Of a stretch of 64,000 nucleotides of DNA, positions 41,266 to 50,947 are shown in pieces. The stretch's first letter is position 1, and every line of letters begins with the position of its first letter. The translations under genes and the position numbers were made by a program. The stretch covers positions 3,906,001 to 3,970,000 of the forward strand of contig NZ_FNSY01000001.1 in the NCBI RefSeq assembly GCF_900105515.1. The letters are read 5' to 3'. This DNA is from Streptomyces sp. 2131.1. Lineage in GTDB: Bacteria; Actinomycetota; Actinomycetes; Streptomycetales; Streptomycetaceae. Below the pieces are notes generated by a model. That model was not told the DNA's origin. It ran no database searches and saw only the letters and a program-made list of their open reading frames with translations.

Positions 41266-42351
41266 ATGGGTCCCCATCCTGCGGTCGCGGCGATACGCCT
41301 GGCGGTCCGCCGCGTACTCCACGACGTCATCGCCGAACACGCCGAACAGACCGAACGCGCCGGGCACGTCGCCCCGCACCCCGAGCTGGTGCGGGCCGGG
41401 GCCGGCAGCCGCCGCGGCGCACTCCCCGACCGCCCCGACACCCCCCTGGTGCTCGTCGCCTGCTCCGGTGGCGCCGACTCCATGGCACTCGCCTCCGCAC
41501 TCGCCTTCGAGGCCCGCAAACTCCCCGTCCGCGCCGGCGGCATCACCGTCGACCACGGCCTCCAGGACGGCTCCGACACCCGCGCCTCCGAGGTCGCCGC
41601 CCGGCTCGCCGCCATGGACCTCGGCCCCGTCGAGGCCGTCGCCGTCCGCGTCGGCCGCGAGGGAGGCCCCGAGGCCGCCGCCCGCGACGCCCGCTACGCC
41701 GCCCTCGACGCCGCCGCAGAACGCCACGGCGCCGCCGCGGTCCTCCTCGGCCACACCCGCGACGACCAGGCCGAGACCGTCCTGCTGGGCCTCGCCCGCG
41801 GCTCCGGCATCCGCTCCCTGTCCGGCATGGCCGCCGCCTCCGGCCCGGCCCGCCGCTACCGCCGCCCCTTCCTCCACCTCGACCGGCAGACCGCCCGCAC
41901 CGCCTGCCTCGCCCAGTCCCTGCCCGTCTGGGACGACCCCCACAACATCGACCCCGCCTACACCCGCTCCCGGCTGCGCCACGAGGGGCTGCCCGCCCTG
42001 GAGAAGGCCCTCGGCAAGGGCGTCGTCGAAGCCCTCGCCCGTACGGCCCAGCTCTCCCGCGACGATGCCGACGCCCTCGACACCTGGGCCGCCGAGGCCG
42101 ACCGTGACGTACGCGACGACGCGGGCCGGCTGGAGTGCGCCAAGCTGTACGCGCTGCCCCCCGCCGTACGCCGCCGGGTGCTGCGCCGGGCCGCCATAGA
42201 GGCGGGTTCCCCGGCAGGTTCGCTGTTCGCCCGGCACATCGAGGAAGTGGACCGCCTCGTCACCGGCTGGCGCGGCCAGCAGGCCATCAACCTCCCCGGC
42301 CGCGTCGAAGCCCTGCGGCAGGGTGGCAGACTGGTCATCCGGCAGAGCTGA
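41266..42351 (+). CDS. tilS: tRNA(Ile)-lysidine synthetase
   Basis: The 361-residue enzyme adds lysine to C34 of tRNA-Ile(CAU) so that it reads AUA. It has the N-type ATP pyrophosphatase P-loop VACSGGADSMALASAL, the VDHGLQDGSD motif and LLGHTRDDQAETVLLGLARG. The C-terminal region is short, as usual in actinobacteria. It precedes hpt and ftsH, the conserved tilS-hpt-ftsH order. Confidence 0.95.
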   Translation: MGPHPAVAAIRLAVRRVLHDVIAEHAEQTERAGHVAPHPELVRAGAGSRRGALPDRPDTPLVLVACSGGADSMALASALAFEARKLPVRAGGITVDHGLQDGSDTRASEVAARLAAMDLGPVEAVAVRVGREGGPEAAARDARYAALDAAAERHGAAAVLLGHTRDDQAETVLLGLARGSGIRSLSGMAAASGPARRYRRPFLHLDRQTARTACLAQSLPVWDDPHNIDPAYTRSRLRHEGLPALEKALGKGVVEALARTAQLSRDDADALDTWAAEADRDVRDDAGRLECAKLYALPPAVRRRVLRRAAIEAGSPAGSLFARHIEEVDRLVTGWRGQQAINLPGRVEALRQGGRLVIRQS

Positions 42352-42441
42352 CGCACGAGCGGCTGACATGCAGGGCGAGCGGCCGCGCAGGCCCGGGACT
42401 GGACTACACCCCGGGCCCGGCAGGCACAGAAAGAGACGCGG

Positions 42442-42996
42442 GTGAACGAGAAGGACATGGGCACCGACCTCCAGTCGGTGCTCCTCACCAAGGAAGAGAT
42501 CGACGCGAAGCTCGTCGAGCTGGCCGCGAAGATCGACGCGGAGTACGCCGGCAAGGACCTGCTCCTCGTCGGGGTCCTCAAGGGCGCGGTCATGGTCATG
42601 GCGGACCTGGCGCGCGCGCTGTCCACCCCCGTCACCATGGACTGGATGGCCGTCTCCTCGTACGGCGCCGGCACCCAGTCCTCCGGTGTCGTCCGCATCC
42701 TCAAGGACCTCGACACCGACATCAAGGGCAAGCACGTCCTGATCGTCGAGGACATCATCGACTCCGGCCTGACGCTGTCCTGGCTGATGTCGAACCTCGG
42801 CTCGCGCGAGCCCGCCTCGCTGGAGATCTGCACCCTGCTGCGCAAGCCGGACGCGGCCAAGGTCGCGCTCGACTGCAAGTGGGTCGGCTTCGACATCCCC
42901 AACGAATTCGTCGTCGGCTACGGGCTGGACTACGCGGAGAAGTACCGCAACCTGCCCTTCGTCGGGACCCTCGCTCCGCACGTATACGGAGGCTGA
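42442..42996 (+). CDS. hpt: Hypoxanthine(-guanine) phosphoribosyltransferase
   Basis: The 184-residue purine-salvage enzyme makes IMP or GMP from hypoxanthine or guanine and PRPP. The PRPP-binding motif is HVLIVEDIIDSGLTLSWLM; the VGVLKGAVMVMADL loop and VGYGLDYAEKYRNLPFVG region are typical. The start is GTG 42442; ATG 42457 is possible. The gene lies between tilS and ftsH on the same strand. Confidence 0.95.
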   Translation: MNEKDMGTDLQSVLLTKEEIDAKLVELAAKIDAEYAGKDLLLVGVLKGAVMVMADLARALSTPVTMDWMAVSSYGAGTQSSGVVRILKDLDTDIKGKHVLIVEDIIDSGLTLSWLMSNLGSREPASLEICTLLRKPDAAKVALDCKWVGFDIPNEFVVGYGLDYAEKYRNLPFVGTLAPHVYGG

Positions 42997-43191
42997 GGGC
43001 GCGCGGCCCCGCCGCCGGGAACGCCGGGAACCCTCGCGGGCTTCCCGCCGTTGAGCCTTCGAAGGCGGGATTGCCGGACGTCCGAGGCGGACGCCGGTGA
43101 CCTTGCTGGGGTACCGTCCGAAGAACAGTCTTTACTCACAGCAGCATTTACCTACGGGCAGGAGGGACGGGGCGAACTTCGCTCCGTATGG

Positions 43192-45216
43192 ATGGACGTG
43201 AAGCGATACTTCCGTGGGCCGGTCATGTGGATCGTGCTGGCCGTCCTCGCCGTGGTCGTGTTGATGAATGTCGTCGGCTCGGGCGGCGGCTACAAGACGG
43301 TGGACACCGGCCAGGTGATCCAGGCGATCAGCAAGAACCAGGTGGACCAGGCCAAGCTCACCACCGGTGACGACCAGATCATCAAGATCGAGATGAAGGA
43401 CGGCCAGAAGCTGGCCGACGAGTCCGGCAGCAAGTTCCAGGCGAGCTACATCGGCAACCAGGGCGTACAGCTCGCCGACCTGCTCCAGAAGAAGTTCGAG
43501 AGCGGCGACATCAAGGACGGGTACACCGTCTCGCCGTCGAAGCAGTCCCCGTTCGTCTCGATCCTCTTCTCGCTGCTGCCCTTCGTCCTCATCGTCGTCG
43601 TCTTCCTGTTCCTGATGAATCAGATGCAGGGCGGCGGCTCCAAGGTCATGCAGTTCGGCAAGTCCAAGGCCAAGCTGATCACCAAGGACACCCCCAAGAC
43701 GACGTTCGCCGACGTCGCGGGCTCGGACGAGGCGGTCGAGGAGCTCCACGAGATCAAGGAGTTCCTCCAGGAGCCGGCCAAGTTCCAGGCCGTCGGCGCC
43801 AAGATTCCCAAGGGCGTCCTGCTCTACGGGCCTCCCGGTACGGGCAAGACCCTGCTCGCGCGCGCCGTCGCGGGCGAGGCGGGCGTCCCGTTCTACTCGA
43901 TCTCCGGTTCCGACTTCGTCGAGATGTTCGTCGGTGTCGGTGCCTCCCGGGTCCGCGACCTCTTCGAGCAGGCCAAGGCGAACGCCCCGGCGATCGTCTT
44001 CGTCGACGAGATCGACGCCGTCGGCCGCCACCGCGGGGCCGGCATGGGCGGCGGTCACGACGAGCGCGAGCAGACGCTCAACCAGCTCCTTGTGGAGATG
44101 GACGGCTTCGACGTGAAGGGCGGCGTCATCCTGATCGCCGCCACGAACCGGCCGGACATCCTCGACCCGGCGCTGCTGCGCCCGGGACGCTTCGACCGGC
44201 AGATCGCCGTCGACCGCCCGGACATGCAGGGCCGTCTGGAGATCCTCAAGGTCCACCAGAAGGGCAAGCCGGTCGCCCCGGACGTCGACCTCGGCGCCGT
44301 CGCCCGCCGCACGCCCGGCTTCACCGGTGCCGACCTGTCGAACGTGCTGAACGAGGCCGCGCTCCTGACGGCGCGCAGCAACCAGAAGCTCATCGACAAC
44401 GCGATGCTGGACGAGGCCATCGACCGCGTCGTGGCGGGCCCGCAGAAGCGGACCCGGATCATGTCCGAGAAGGAGAAGAAGATCACCGCGTACCACGAGG
44501 GCGGACACGCCCTGGTCGCGGCGGCTTCCCCCCAGTCGGACCCGGTCCACAAGATCACGATCCTCTCCCGCGGCCGCGCCCTCGGTTACACGATGGTGCT
44601 GCCGGAGGAGGACAAGTACTCCACGACGCGCAACGAGATGCTCGACCAGCTGGCATACATGCTGGGCGGGCGCGCGGCCGAGGAGCTGGTCTTCCACGAC
44701 CCGACCACCGGCGCCGCGAACGACATCGAGAAGGCCACGGCAACGGCCCGCGCGATGGTCACGCAGTACGGCATGACGGAGCGGCTCGGCGCGATCAAGT
44801 TCGGCGGCGACAACACCGAACCCTTCGTCGGCCGCGAGATGGGCCACCAGCGCGACTACTCGGAAGAGGTCGCCGCGCTGGTCGACGAAGAGGTCAAGAA
44901 GCTCATCGAGACCGCCCACAACGACGCGTGGGAGATCCTCGTCGAGAACCGCGACGTGCTGGACACCCTGGTCCTCCGCCTCCTGGAGAAGGAGACCCTG
45001 GGCAAGGAGGAGATCGCCGAGATCTTCGCCCCGATCGTCAAGCGCCCGGCCCGCCCCGCGTGGACCGGCTCCGCCCGGCGTACCCCGTCCACGCGTCCCC
45101 CGGTCCTCTCCCCGAAGGAGCTCGCCCTCACCAACGGCGCGAGCACCGCGAACGGCTCGGTCACGGACACCGTCCCGGCCACCGAGACGCTTCCCGAGGA
45201 GCGCCCCGAGAGCTAG
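43192..45216 (+). CDS. ftsH: ATP-dependent zinc metalloprotease FtsH
   Basis: The 674-residue membrane protease degrades misfolded and regulatory proteins. There are two membrane helices (about 10-27 and 115-135), an AAA module with Walker A GPPGTGKT and Walker B VFVDEID, and the zinc motif HEGGH near residue 435. The C-terminal tail (about 610-674) is Pro/Thr-rich. The start is ATG 43192 (MDVKRYFRGPVMWIV); the GGAGGG upstream is farther than usual, and an in-frame extension to 43051 exists. Confidence 0.95.
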   Translation: MDVKRYFRGPVMWIVLAVLAVVVLMNVVGSGGGYKTVDTGQVIQAISKNQVDQAKLTTGDDQIIKIEMKDGQKLADESGSKFQASYIGNQGVQLADLLQKKFESGDIKDGYTVSPSKQSPFVSILFSLLPFVLIVVVFLFLMNQMQGGGSKVMQFGKSKAKLITKDTPKTTFADVAGSDEAVEELHEIKEFLQEPAKFQAVGAKIPKGVLLYGPPGTGKTLLARAVAGEAGVPFYSISGSDFVEMFVGVGASRVRDLFEQAKANAPAIVFVDEIDAVGRHRGAGMGGGHDEREQTLNQLLVEMDGFDVKGGVILIAATNRPDILDPALLRPGRFDRQIAVDRPDMQGRLEILKVHQKGKPVAPDVDLGAVARRTPGFTGADLSNVLNEAALLTARSNQKLIDNAMLDEAIDRVVAGPQKRTRIMSEKEKKITAYHEGGHALVAAASPQSDPVHKITILSRGRALGYTMVLPEEDKYSTTRNEMLDQLAYMLGGRAAEELVFHDPTTGAANDIEKATATARAMVTQYGMTERLGAIKFGGDNTEPFVGREMGHQRDYSEEVAALVDEEVKKLIETAHNDAWEILVENRDVLDTLVLRLLEKETLGKEEIAEIFAPIVKRPARPAWTGSARRTPSTRPPVLSPKELALTNGASTANGSVTDTVPATETLPEERPES

Positions 45217-45365
45217 TCACCGACCCGGTGTGGCCCCTGTCACGGGGCTTCCGCCGGGCCCGGAATGGATGCCGCGTCCCCCAGGTTCTAGCCTGTTGGG
45301 GGCGCGGCATTTCCGTTTACCCACGCGGATGTCCCCGCGGTGACGGCTCAAGGAACGAGGCACAC

Positions 45366-45971
45366 ATGACCGACCCGGTGACGCTGGACACCCAGGGCCC
45401 GATCGGCGAGTTCGACGAGAAGCGTGCCGAGGCCGCCGTCCGAGAGCTGCTCATCGCCGTCGGCGAGAACCCGGACCGCGAGGGCCTGAAGGAGACGCCG
45501 GGGCGCGTGGCGCGGGCGTACAAGGAGATATTCGCGGGCCTCTACCAGGAGCCCGAGGACGTCCTGACGACCACGTTCGACCTCGGTCACGACGAGATGG
45601 TGCTGGTCAAGGACATCGAAGTGTTCAGTACGTGTGAACACCATCTGGTCCCCTTCCGGGGCGTGGCGCACGTGGGGTACATCCCGGCCACCAGCGGCAA
45701 GATCACCGGCCTGTCGAAGCTGGCCCGGCTGGTCGACGTCTACGCCCGGCGGCCGCAGGTGCAGGAGCGGCTGACCACGCAGATCGCCGAGTCCCTGATG
45801 GAGATCCTGGAGCCGCGCGGTGTCATCGTCGTCATCGAGTGCGAGCACATGTGCATGTCGATGCGCGGAATCCGCAAGCCCGGGGCGAAGACGCTGACCT
45901 CGGCGGTCCGCGGACAGCTCCGCGACCCCGCGACGCGCGCCGAGGCCATGAGCCTCATCATGGCCCGCTGA
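45366..45971 (+). CDS. folE: GTP cyclohydrolase I
   Basis: The 201-residue enzyme converts GTP to dihydroneopterin triphosphate, the first step of folate synthesis. Zinc ligands are in FSTCEHHLVPF and IECEHMCMSMRG, and GKITGLSKLARLVDVYARRPQ is a strong signature. AAGGAACGAGG precedes the ATG. It lies downstream of ftsH and convergent with the rest of the folate genes. Confidence 0.96.
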   Translation: MTDPVTLDTQGPIGEFDEKRAEAAVRELLIAVGENPDREGLKETPGRVARAYKEIFAGLYQEPEDVLTTTFDLGHDEMVLVKDIEVFSTCEHHLVPFRGVAHVGYIPATSGKITGLSKLARLVDVYARRPQVQERLTTQIAESLMEILEPRGVIVVIECEHMCMSMRGIRKPGAKTLTSAVRGQLRDPATRAEAMSLIMAR

Positions 45972-46020
45972 CGCCCCTTCGATGCCGCGCGGCGGTGGTG
46001 TGGGGGGCGGTGACCCGCCC

Positions 46021-46506
46021 CTACGCCGCCGCCGCGTTCGGTTTGTTGTCGTCCTTGTCGTCCGGGAGCTTGCAGACGTGCTCCAGGAAGAGGGCGGCGG
46101 CGATGACGGCGATGCCGGCCAGGACCGCGAAGGCGGCGTAGACCGCCTGGTCGCGGCGGGGCGGGATGTCCAGGGAGCCGAGCAGGAAGACGGCCGTGCC
46201 GCCGTACATGCCGGAGACCAGGGCCACGACGAGGGCGCTGGCCTGGGCGAAGACCAGGGCGCGGGCGGCCATCATGGGCTCGACGCCCTTCGCACCCGGG
46301 CGCCGCTCGCGCTGGGCGCGCAGGCGGGAGCGGATGGACAGGGCCGTGGCCAGCAGGACGACGGCGATCACCGCGAGCACGATCGGTGCGGCCAGCGGGA
46401 CGCTCGGCAGCGTGCCGAAGGAGTCCCACAGGCGGGCAGCGCCCCAGGACAGGACCCCGGCGGCGGCGAAGAGGCCGGCCAGGACGCCGATCCGTAGTTG
46501 CTTCAC
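46021..46506 (-). CDS. DUF3180 membrane protein
   Basis: The 161-residue protein has four hydrophobic helices (near residues 5-22, 35-55, 85-110 and 120-142) and an acidic/Asn-rich tail. It matches the actinobacterial DUF3180 family that commonly ends the folate operon; function is unknown. GTG 46506 (VKQLRIGVLAGLFAAAG) was chosen because the upstream frame is Arg-rich shadow sequence. Confidence 0.82.
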   Translation of the reverse strand: MKQLRIGVLAGLFAAAGVLSWGAARLWDSFGTLPSVPLAAPIVLAVIAVVLLATALSIRSRLRAQRERRPGAKGVEPMMAARALVFAQASALVVALVSGMYGGTAVFLLGSLDIPPRRDQAVYAAFAVLAGIAVIAAALFLEHVCKLPDDKDDNKPNAAAA

Positions 46507-46565
46507 CGGGTGAGCCGCCCTTCGCCGCCTGTGGTCCGTCGTGCTGTGTTCTGTGAGCCTAACGA

Positions 46566-47177
46566 CTACTCGGGCAGCCGGAGTTCCAGGTCGGCCCGGG
46601 GGAGCACGCCGTCGCGCCCGACACCGGCCAGCAGATCGGCCACCGGTCCCGCGCCGGGCAGCTGCGCCTCGGGGTCCACGTCGTGCCACGGGGCGAGGAC
46701 GAAGGCGCGCTCACGGGCCCGGGGGTGGGGGAGGGTCAGCTCCGGGTCGTCCGATACGACGTCCGCGTACGCGACGATGTCGACGTCGATGGTGCGCGGG
46801 CCCCAGCGCTCCTCGCGCACCCGCTCGAAGGCCTCCTCGATGGCCTGGCCGCGCTCCAGGAGGGACGACGGGGGCAGCGTCGTCTTCACGACGATCACCG
46901 CGTTGAAGTACGACGGCTGGGAGCCGGGGTCGACGCCCCAGGGCTCCGTCTCGTACACCGGGGAGACGGCCTTGACCCGCAGGCCGGGCGTGTCCTCCAG
47001 GGCGTCGATGGCGCCCTGGAGCGTCTCCAGCCGGTTGCCCAGGTTGGCGCCGAGCGAGAGCACGGCGAGTTTGGGGTTGGAAAGCGTGATGTCCGCCGCG
47101 TCCACCTGCTCGACCACGGAGGCGGGCACCGGCTGTACGGTCGGGTCGCTCTGCCCTTCGGTGGAAAATGCAGTCAT
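46566..47177 (-). CDS. folK: 2-amino-4-hydroxy-6-hydroxymethyldihydropteridine pyrophosphokinase
   Basis: The 203-residue enzyme pyrophosphorylates 6-hydroxymethyl-dihydropterin. Signatures are VLSLGANLGNRLETLQGAID, SPVYETEPWG, and RWGPRTIDVDIVAY with the metal-binding Asp pair. The N-terminal 35 residues are an extension without clear function. The ATG overlaps the folB stop (ATGA). Confidence 0.94.
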   Translation of the reverse strand: MTAFSTEGQSDPTVQPVPASVVEQVDAADITLSNPKLAVLSLGANLGNRLETLQGAIDALEDTPGLRVKAVSPVYETEPWGVDPGSQPSYFNAVIVVKTTLPPSSLLERGQAIEEAFERVREERWGPRTIDVDIVAYADVVSDDPELTLPHPRARERAFVLAPWHDVDPEAQLPGAGPVADLLAGVGRDGVLPRADLELRLPE

Positions 47178-47533
47178 GCTCGGCTCCGGGTGATGGTGAT
47201 GGTGACGTCGTCGAACGGGACGGTGATGGGCGCGTCCGGCTTGTGCACCACGACCTCCACCTCCTCGACGCCGTCGTGCTTCAGGCACTGCTGGGCGATG
47301 CGCTCCGCGAGCGTCTCGATCAGGTCGACCGGCTCGCCCTGGACCACGCCGACGACCTCCTCCGCGACCACGCCGTAGTGAACGGTCTTCGTCAGGTCGT
47401 CGGCGGCTGCCGCGGGGCGGGTGTCGAGGCCGAGCACCAGGTCCACGATGAACGTCTGTCCCTCTTCCCGTTCCCGGGGGAAGACGCCATGGTGCCCACG
47501 GGCCTTGAGGCCGCGCAGCGCGACACGATCCAC
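47174..47533 (-). CDS. folB: Dihydroneopterin aldolase
   Basis: The 119-residue enzyme cleaves dihydroneopterin to the pterin substrate of FolK. It shows VDRVALRGLKARGHHGVFP, a conserved Lys-bearing VVVHKPDAPITVPFDDVTI tail and ETLAERIAQQCL. GTG 47533 follows AGGAG by eight bases. It is coupled to folK. Confidence 0.94.
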   Translation of the reverse strand: MDRVALRGLKARGHHGVFPREREEGQTFIVDLVLGLDTRPAAAADDLTKTVHYGVVAEEVVGVVQGEPVDLIETLAERIAQQCLKHDGVEEVEVVVHKPDAPITVPFDDVTITITRSRA

Positions 47534-47744
47534 GCGAATCACTCCTGCTGTCGTTGGTCGTAGGGCACGGGGCCGCGTGCGGGCGGCCGGGTGCCCGATT
47601 TCGAATCTACCTGCGGGCACCGACATGCCTCCCCCGCGGGGGCCCGGGCCTGCGGCCACGGGTCAGATGCCCGCTGATACCCCGGTCCGGCCGGTTCCAA
47701 TCGCGCCGGGTGGGCATTCCTGCCCGAAAGAGGACCGGGCGGGG

Positions 47745-48224
47745 TCACGACGTGGTGTCTTCGTCCTCTTCCTCACCGGTTTCGGCCAGTACGGGCGAAC
47801 CGTGATGGGACCAGAGCTTCCAGCCCTCCGGCGTGCGGCGGAACACATTCGTGGCGACCACGAGCTGCCCGACGAGCGGGCCGAGCGAGGCGCCCTCCTC
47901 GGCGGGGCCGCCGCTGAGGATGTTCTCGGTGCAGGTCACCAGGGCGGTGTCGCCCGTCATGGAGACCCCGACGTCGGTCAGGAAGAACTGGATGTACTCG
48001 GTGTTCGCCATGATCAGCGCGTAGCTGCGCAGCACCTCGCCCCGGCCGCTGAGCACCGGCCACCCCGGATGGACGCAGGAGACCGTCAGGTCCTCGCCCG
48101 GCAGCCAGGCGGCGGTCAGCGCCTCCAGGTCGCCGCGCTCCACGGCCTCGTAGTAGGCGGTGTTCGCCTGCTCGACGGCCGCGATGTCGGCGGCGGCCCC
48201 CGCGTCGTCCCCAGGCCCGTTCAC
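47745..48224 (-). CDS. NTF2/SnoaL-like protein in the folate operon
   Basis: The 159-residue protein has the nuclear-transport-factor-2 fold pattern: AAVEQANTAYYEAVERGDLE, VSCVHPGWPVLSGRGEVLRS, ATNVFRRTPEGWKLWSHHGS. No reaction can be assigned. Its GTG overlaps the folP stop (GTGA), and it lies between folP and folB, so it is made with the folate enzymes. It could be a pterin-binding or detoxifying accessory protein; that is inference. Confidence 0.85.
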   Translation of the reverse strand: MNGPGDDAGAAADIAAVEQANTAYYEAVERGDLEALTAAWLPGEDLTVSCVHPGWPVLSGRGEVLRSYALIMANTEYIQFFLTDVGVSMTGDTALVTCTENILSGGPAEEGASLGPLVGQLVVATNVFRRTPEGWKLWSHHGSPVLAETGEEEDEDTTS

Positions 48225-49075
48225 GCGGCTCCCTCGATGGCGCGGGCGACCCGGACGGCGTCGGCGGTGGCCCGTACCTCGTGGACGCGGACGGCCCAGG
48301 CGCCGGCCCGGGCGGAGAGCGCGGAGACGGCGGCGGTGGCCGCGTCGCGCTCGCGGGCGGGCGGTGGGGCGGCCCCCTCGCCGGCCAGCACACGGCCGAG
48401 GAACCGTTTGCGGGAGGCGGCGACCAGCAGGGGGCGGCCCAGGGCGTGGAGCGCGTCCAGCCGGGCGAGGAGCGCGAGGTCGTGCGGGGCGTCCTTGGCG
48501 AAGCCGAGCCCGGGGTCGAAGACGACGCGTTCCGGCGCGATGCCGCCGGCGACCACCGCGTCCATCCGGGCGCGCAGCTCGTCGACGACCTCGCCCACCA
48601 CGTCCCCGTACACGGCCCGGCTGTTCATCGACTCGCTGAAGCCGCGCCAGTGCATGACGACGAAGGGGGCGCCGGCCGCGGCGACGACGGGGACCATGTC
48701 CGGGTCGGCCTGGCCGCCGCTCACGTCGTTGACGAGGACCGCGCCGGCGGCGATCGCCTGCTCGGCGACGCGGGCGCGCATGGTGTCGACGGAGACGGCG
48801 ACCCCTTCGGACACCAGGCCGCGGACCACCGGGATCACCCGGCGCAGCTCCTCGGACTCGTCCACCCGGCTGGCGCCGGGGCGGGTCGACTCGCCGCCGA
48901 CGTCCACGAGGTCGGCGCCCTCGGCGACCAGGTCGAGGCCGCGCTTGACGGCCGTCGTGGTGTCGAACCAGCGGCCCCCGTCGGAGAAGGAGTCGGGCGT
49001 CACATTGACGACGCCCATGACCGCGCAGCGGTCCCACTCCGGCAGACCCTGGACCGTTCCACGCAACGTACTCAT
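48221..49075 (-). CDS. folP: Dihydropteroate synthase
   Basis: The 284-residue enzyme joins p-aminobenzoate to the pterin and is the sulfonamide target. It has MGVVNVTPDSFSDGGRW, VDVGGESTRPGA, VNDVSGGQADPDM and DPGLGFAKDAPHDLALL. An AGCGTA (49082-49087), TACGCT on the coding strand, ends six bases before the ATG, so the transcript may be leaderless. It heads the run folP, NTF2-like, folB, folK, DUF3180. Confidence 0.95.
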   Translation of the reverse strand: MSTLRGTVQGLPEWDRCAVMGVVNVTPDSFSDGGRWFDTTTAVKRGLDLVAEGADLVDVGGESTRPGASRVDESEELRRVIPVVRGLVSEGVAVSVDTMRARVAEQAIAAGAVLVNDVSGGQADPDMVPVVAAAGAPFVVMHWRGFSESMNSRAVYGDVVGEVVDELRARMDAVVAGGIAPERVVFDPGLGFAKDAPHDLALLARLDALHALGRPLLVAASRKRFLGRVLAGEGAAPPPARERDAATAAVSALSARAGAWAVRVHEVRATADAVRVARAIEGAA

Positions 49076-49081
49076 ATGACC

Positions 49082-49087
49082 AGCGTA
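49082..49087 (-). promoter_or_regulatory. -10 element of probable leaderless folP transcript
   Basis: TACGCT on the minus strand ends six bases before the folP ATG at 49075, with no ribosome binding site in between. Confidence 0.5.
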
Positions 49088-49105
49088 GGCCCGTACCCGG
49101 ACCCT

Positions 49106-50947
49106 TTACGCCGTACGAGCTCCCTGTTCGCCCGCGGGCGGGCGTACGTGGGCGCAGGGGCGTCGGGGGCCGACCGGGAGGCGGCGGGCCAGGGGGTGGG
49201 GAAGGGCGAGGTTGACGAAGCCCTCGGCCTGCATCGCGGCGAACGAGATGCGGGGCAGGTCGCGGGCGTTGCGGTAGACCACGAAGCGGGGCTCCCAGCG
49301 CGGCCGGAACTTGGCGTTGAACTTGTACAGCGACTCGATCTGGAACCAGCGCGAGAGGAAGATCAGCAGCCCGCGCCAGACCCGCAGGACGGGTCCCGCG
49401 CCCAGCTTCTCGCCGCGGGCGAGGGCGGAGCGGAACATCGCGAAGTTCAGCGAGACGCGGCTGATGCCGAGCCTGGGCGCGGCCTGGAGGGAGGCGACGA
49501 TGAGCAGTTCGTTCATGCCGGGGTCGGCGGACCGGTCGCGGCGCATGAGGTCGAGGGACATGCCGTCGGTGCCCCAGGGCACGAAGTGGAGGACGGCCTT
49601 CAGGTCGCCGTGGGGGGAGTCGGTGCTGTGCTCGTCGGCCTTGTGGGCGGTGGCGACGAAGCAGTCCGCGTCGGCGGCGTCCCCGATCCGGCCGAGCGCC
49701 ATGGAGAAGCCGCGTTCGGTGTCGGTGCCGCGCCAGTCGGCGGCGGCCCGGCGGATGCGGGCCAGCTCGGTCTCGCCGATGTCGGCCACGCGCCGGACGC
49801 GGGTCTCGTAGCCGTTCCGCTCAATGCGCTTCACCATCTGGCGTACGTTGCGCATCGCGCGGCCGGCGAGGGAGAAATCCGCGACGTCGACCACCGCCTC
49901 GTCGCCGAGTTCCAGCGCGGTGAGCCCGGTCTCGCGGGTCCAGACCTCGCCGCCGGTCTCGCCGCAGCCCATGACGGCGGGGGCCCAGGAGTGCGCCCGG
50001 GCCTCGTCCATGAAGCGTTCGATGGCGCCGGGCCAGGCCTCCACGTCGCCGATCGGGTCGCCGCTGGCGAGCATCACGCCGGAGACCACGCGGTAGCAGA
50101 CGGCGGCCTTGCCGCTGGGCGAGAAGACGACGGCCTTGTCGCGGCGGAGCGCGAAGTGGCCGAGCGAGTCGCGCCCGCCGTGCCGCTCCAGCAGGGCGCG
50201 CAGCCGGGCCTCGTCGTCCTCGGTGAGGCGGGCGGCCGGGTGTTCGGGGCGGAAGGCCAGGTAGATGGTGGTGATGGCGGTCAGCAGGCCGAGGGCGCCG
50301 AGCGAGTAGGCGACGGTCCAGGAGGTGTCACCGGCGTAGTCGACGGGCCCCTCGAAGCCGAACAGGCCGTACAGCACGTGCTGGAGGCGGTCGGCGATGC
50401 TGGGGCTGCCGACCATGCGGCGGGGGTGGGCGCTGACGATGACCAGGCCGAGGCCGAGCGAGCCGGCGCCGAGCAGGACGAAGTTGGCCAGGGCCCGCCA
50501 CCGGCTGCGCGGGTCGGGCAGGGCGGCGAATTCACTCCGATGGCGTACGAGCAGGTAGCACAGCGTCAGCGATACGAGTGTGCCGAGGACCGAGTGCCGG
50601 TAGGTGAACTGGGCCAGCGCGCCGGCCGGCAGCAGCACGACGGCGGCCCGCCAGGCGCGGCGCTTGTGGCGCTTGAGGCCGTGGGCCAGCAGGAGCAGCA
50701 GGACGCCGGCGCTGAGCGAGAGCGCGGCGGCGAAGGGGCCGAGGGCCCCGGGGAGCACCTCGGCCAGACTGTGCATGCGGCTGTGCCGGAAGCGCGGGAA
50801 GACCCCGGCCGCGACGTCGATCAGTCCGACGGCGGTGCAGGCGGCGCCGACGAGCGCCGGTACGGCTTCCGGCCGGGGGCCGCGCACGAACGTACGTGCG
50901 CGAACCGGAACCGATCCTGATTTATCCCCATCTAGCGTGACAGACAT
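49106..50947 (-). CDS. MprF/LysX-like membrane protein with phosphatidylglycerol lysyltransferase (DUF2156) domain
   Basis: The 613-residue protein has about six N-terminal membrane helices (20-240) and a C-terminal double-GNAT DUF2156 domain (about 255-580; HFALRRDKAVVFSPSGKAAV, GETGGEVWTRETG, GISRVSLNFAMFRSALARGE). Such proteins move an aminoacyl group from tRNA to a lipid and change surface charge, giving resistance to cationic peptides. The fused lysyl-tRNA synthetase of mycobacterial LysX is absent. It is divergent from the esterase gene at 51086. Confidence 0.85.
   Translation of the reverse strand: MSVTLDGDKSGSVPVRARTFVRGPRPEAVPALVGAACTAVGLIDVAAGVFPRFRHSRMHSLAEVLPGALGPFAAALSLSAGVLLLLLAHGLKRHKRRAWRAAVVLLPAGALAQFTYRHSVLGTLVSLTLCYLLVRHRSEFAALPDPRSRWRALANFVLLGAGSLGLGLVIVSAHPRRMVGSPSIADRLQHVLYGLFGFEGPVDYAGDTSWTVAYSLGALGLLTAITTIYLAFRPEHPAARLTEDDEARLRALLERHGGRDSLGHFALRRDKAVVFSPSGKAAVCYRVVSGVMLASGDPIGDVEAWPGAIERFMDEARAHSWAPAVMGCGETGGEVWTRETGLTALELGDEAVVDVADFSLAGRAMRNVRQMVKRIERNGYETRVRRVADIGETELARIRRAAADWRGTDTERGFSMALGRIGDAADADCFVATAHKADEHSTDSPHGDLKAVLHFVPWGTDGMSLDLMRRDRSADPGMNELLIVASLQAAPRLGISRVSLNFAMFRSALARGEKLGAGPVLRVWRGLLIFLSRWFQIESLYKFNAKFRPRWEPRFVVYRNARDLPRISFAAMQAEGFVNLALPHPLARRLPVGPRRPCAHVRPPAGEQGARTA

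Noticed and set aside
45233..45248. Terminator after ftsH (GCCCC-TGTCAC-GGGGC)
   Set aside because: The stem is only five base pairs, too weak to support by eye.
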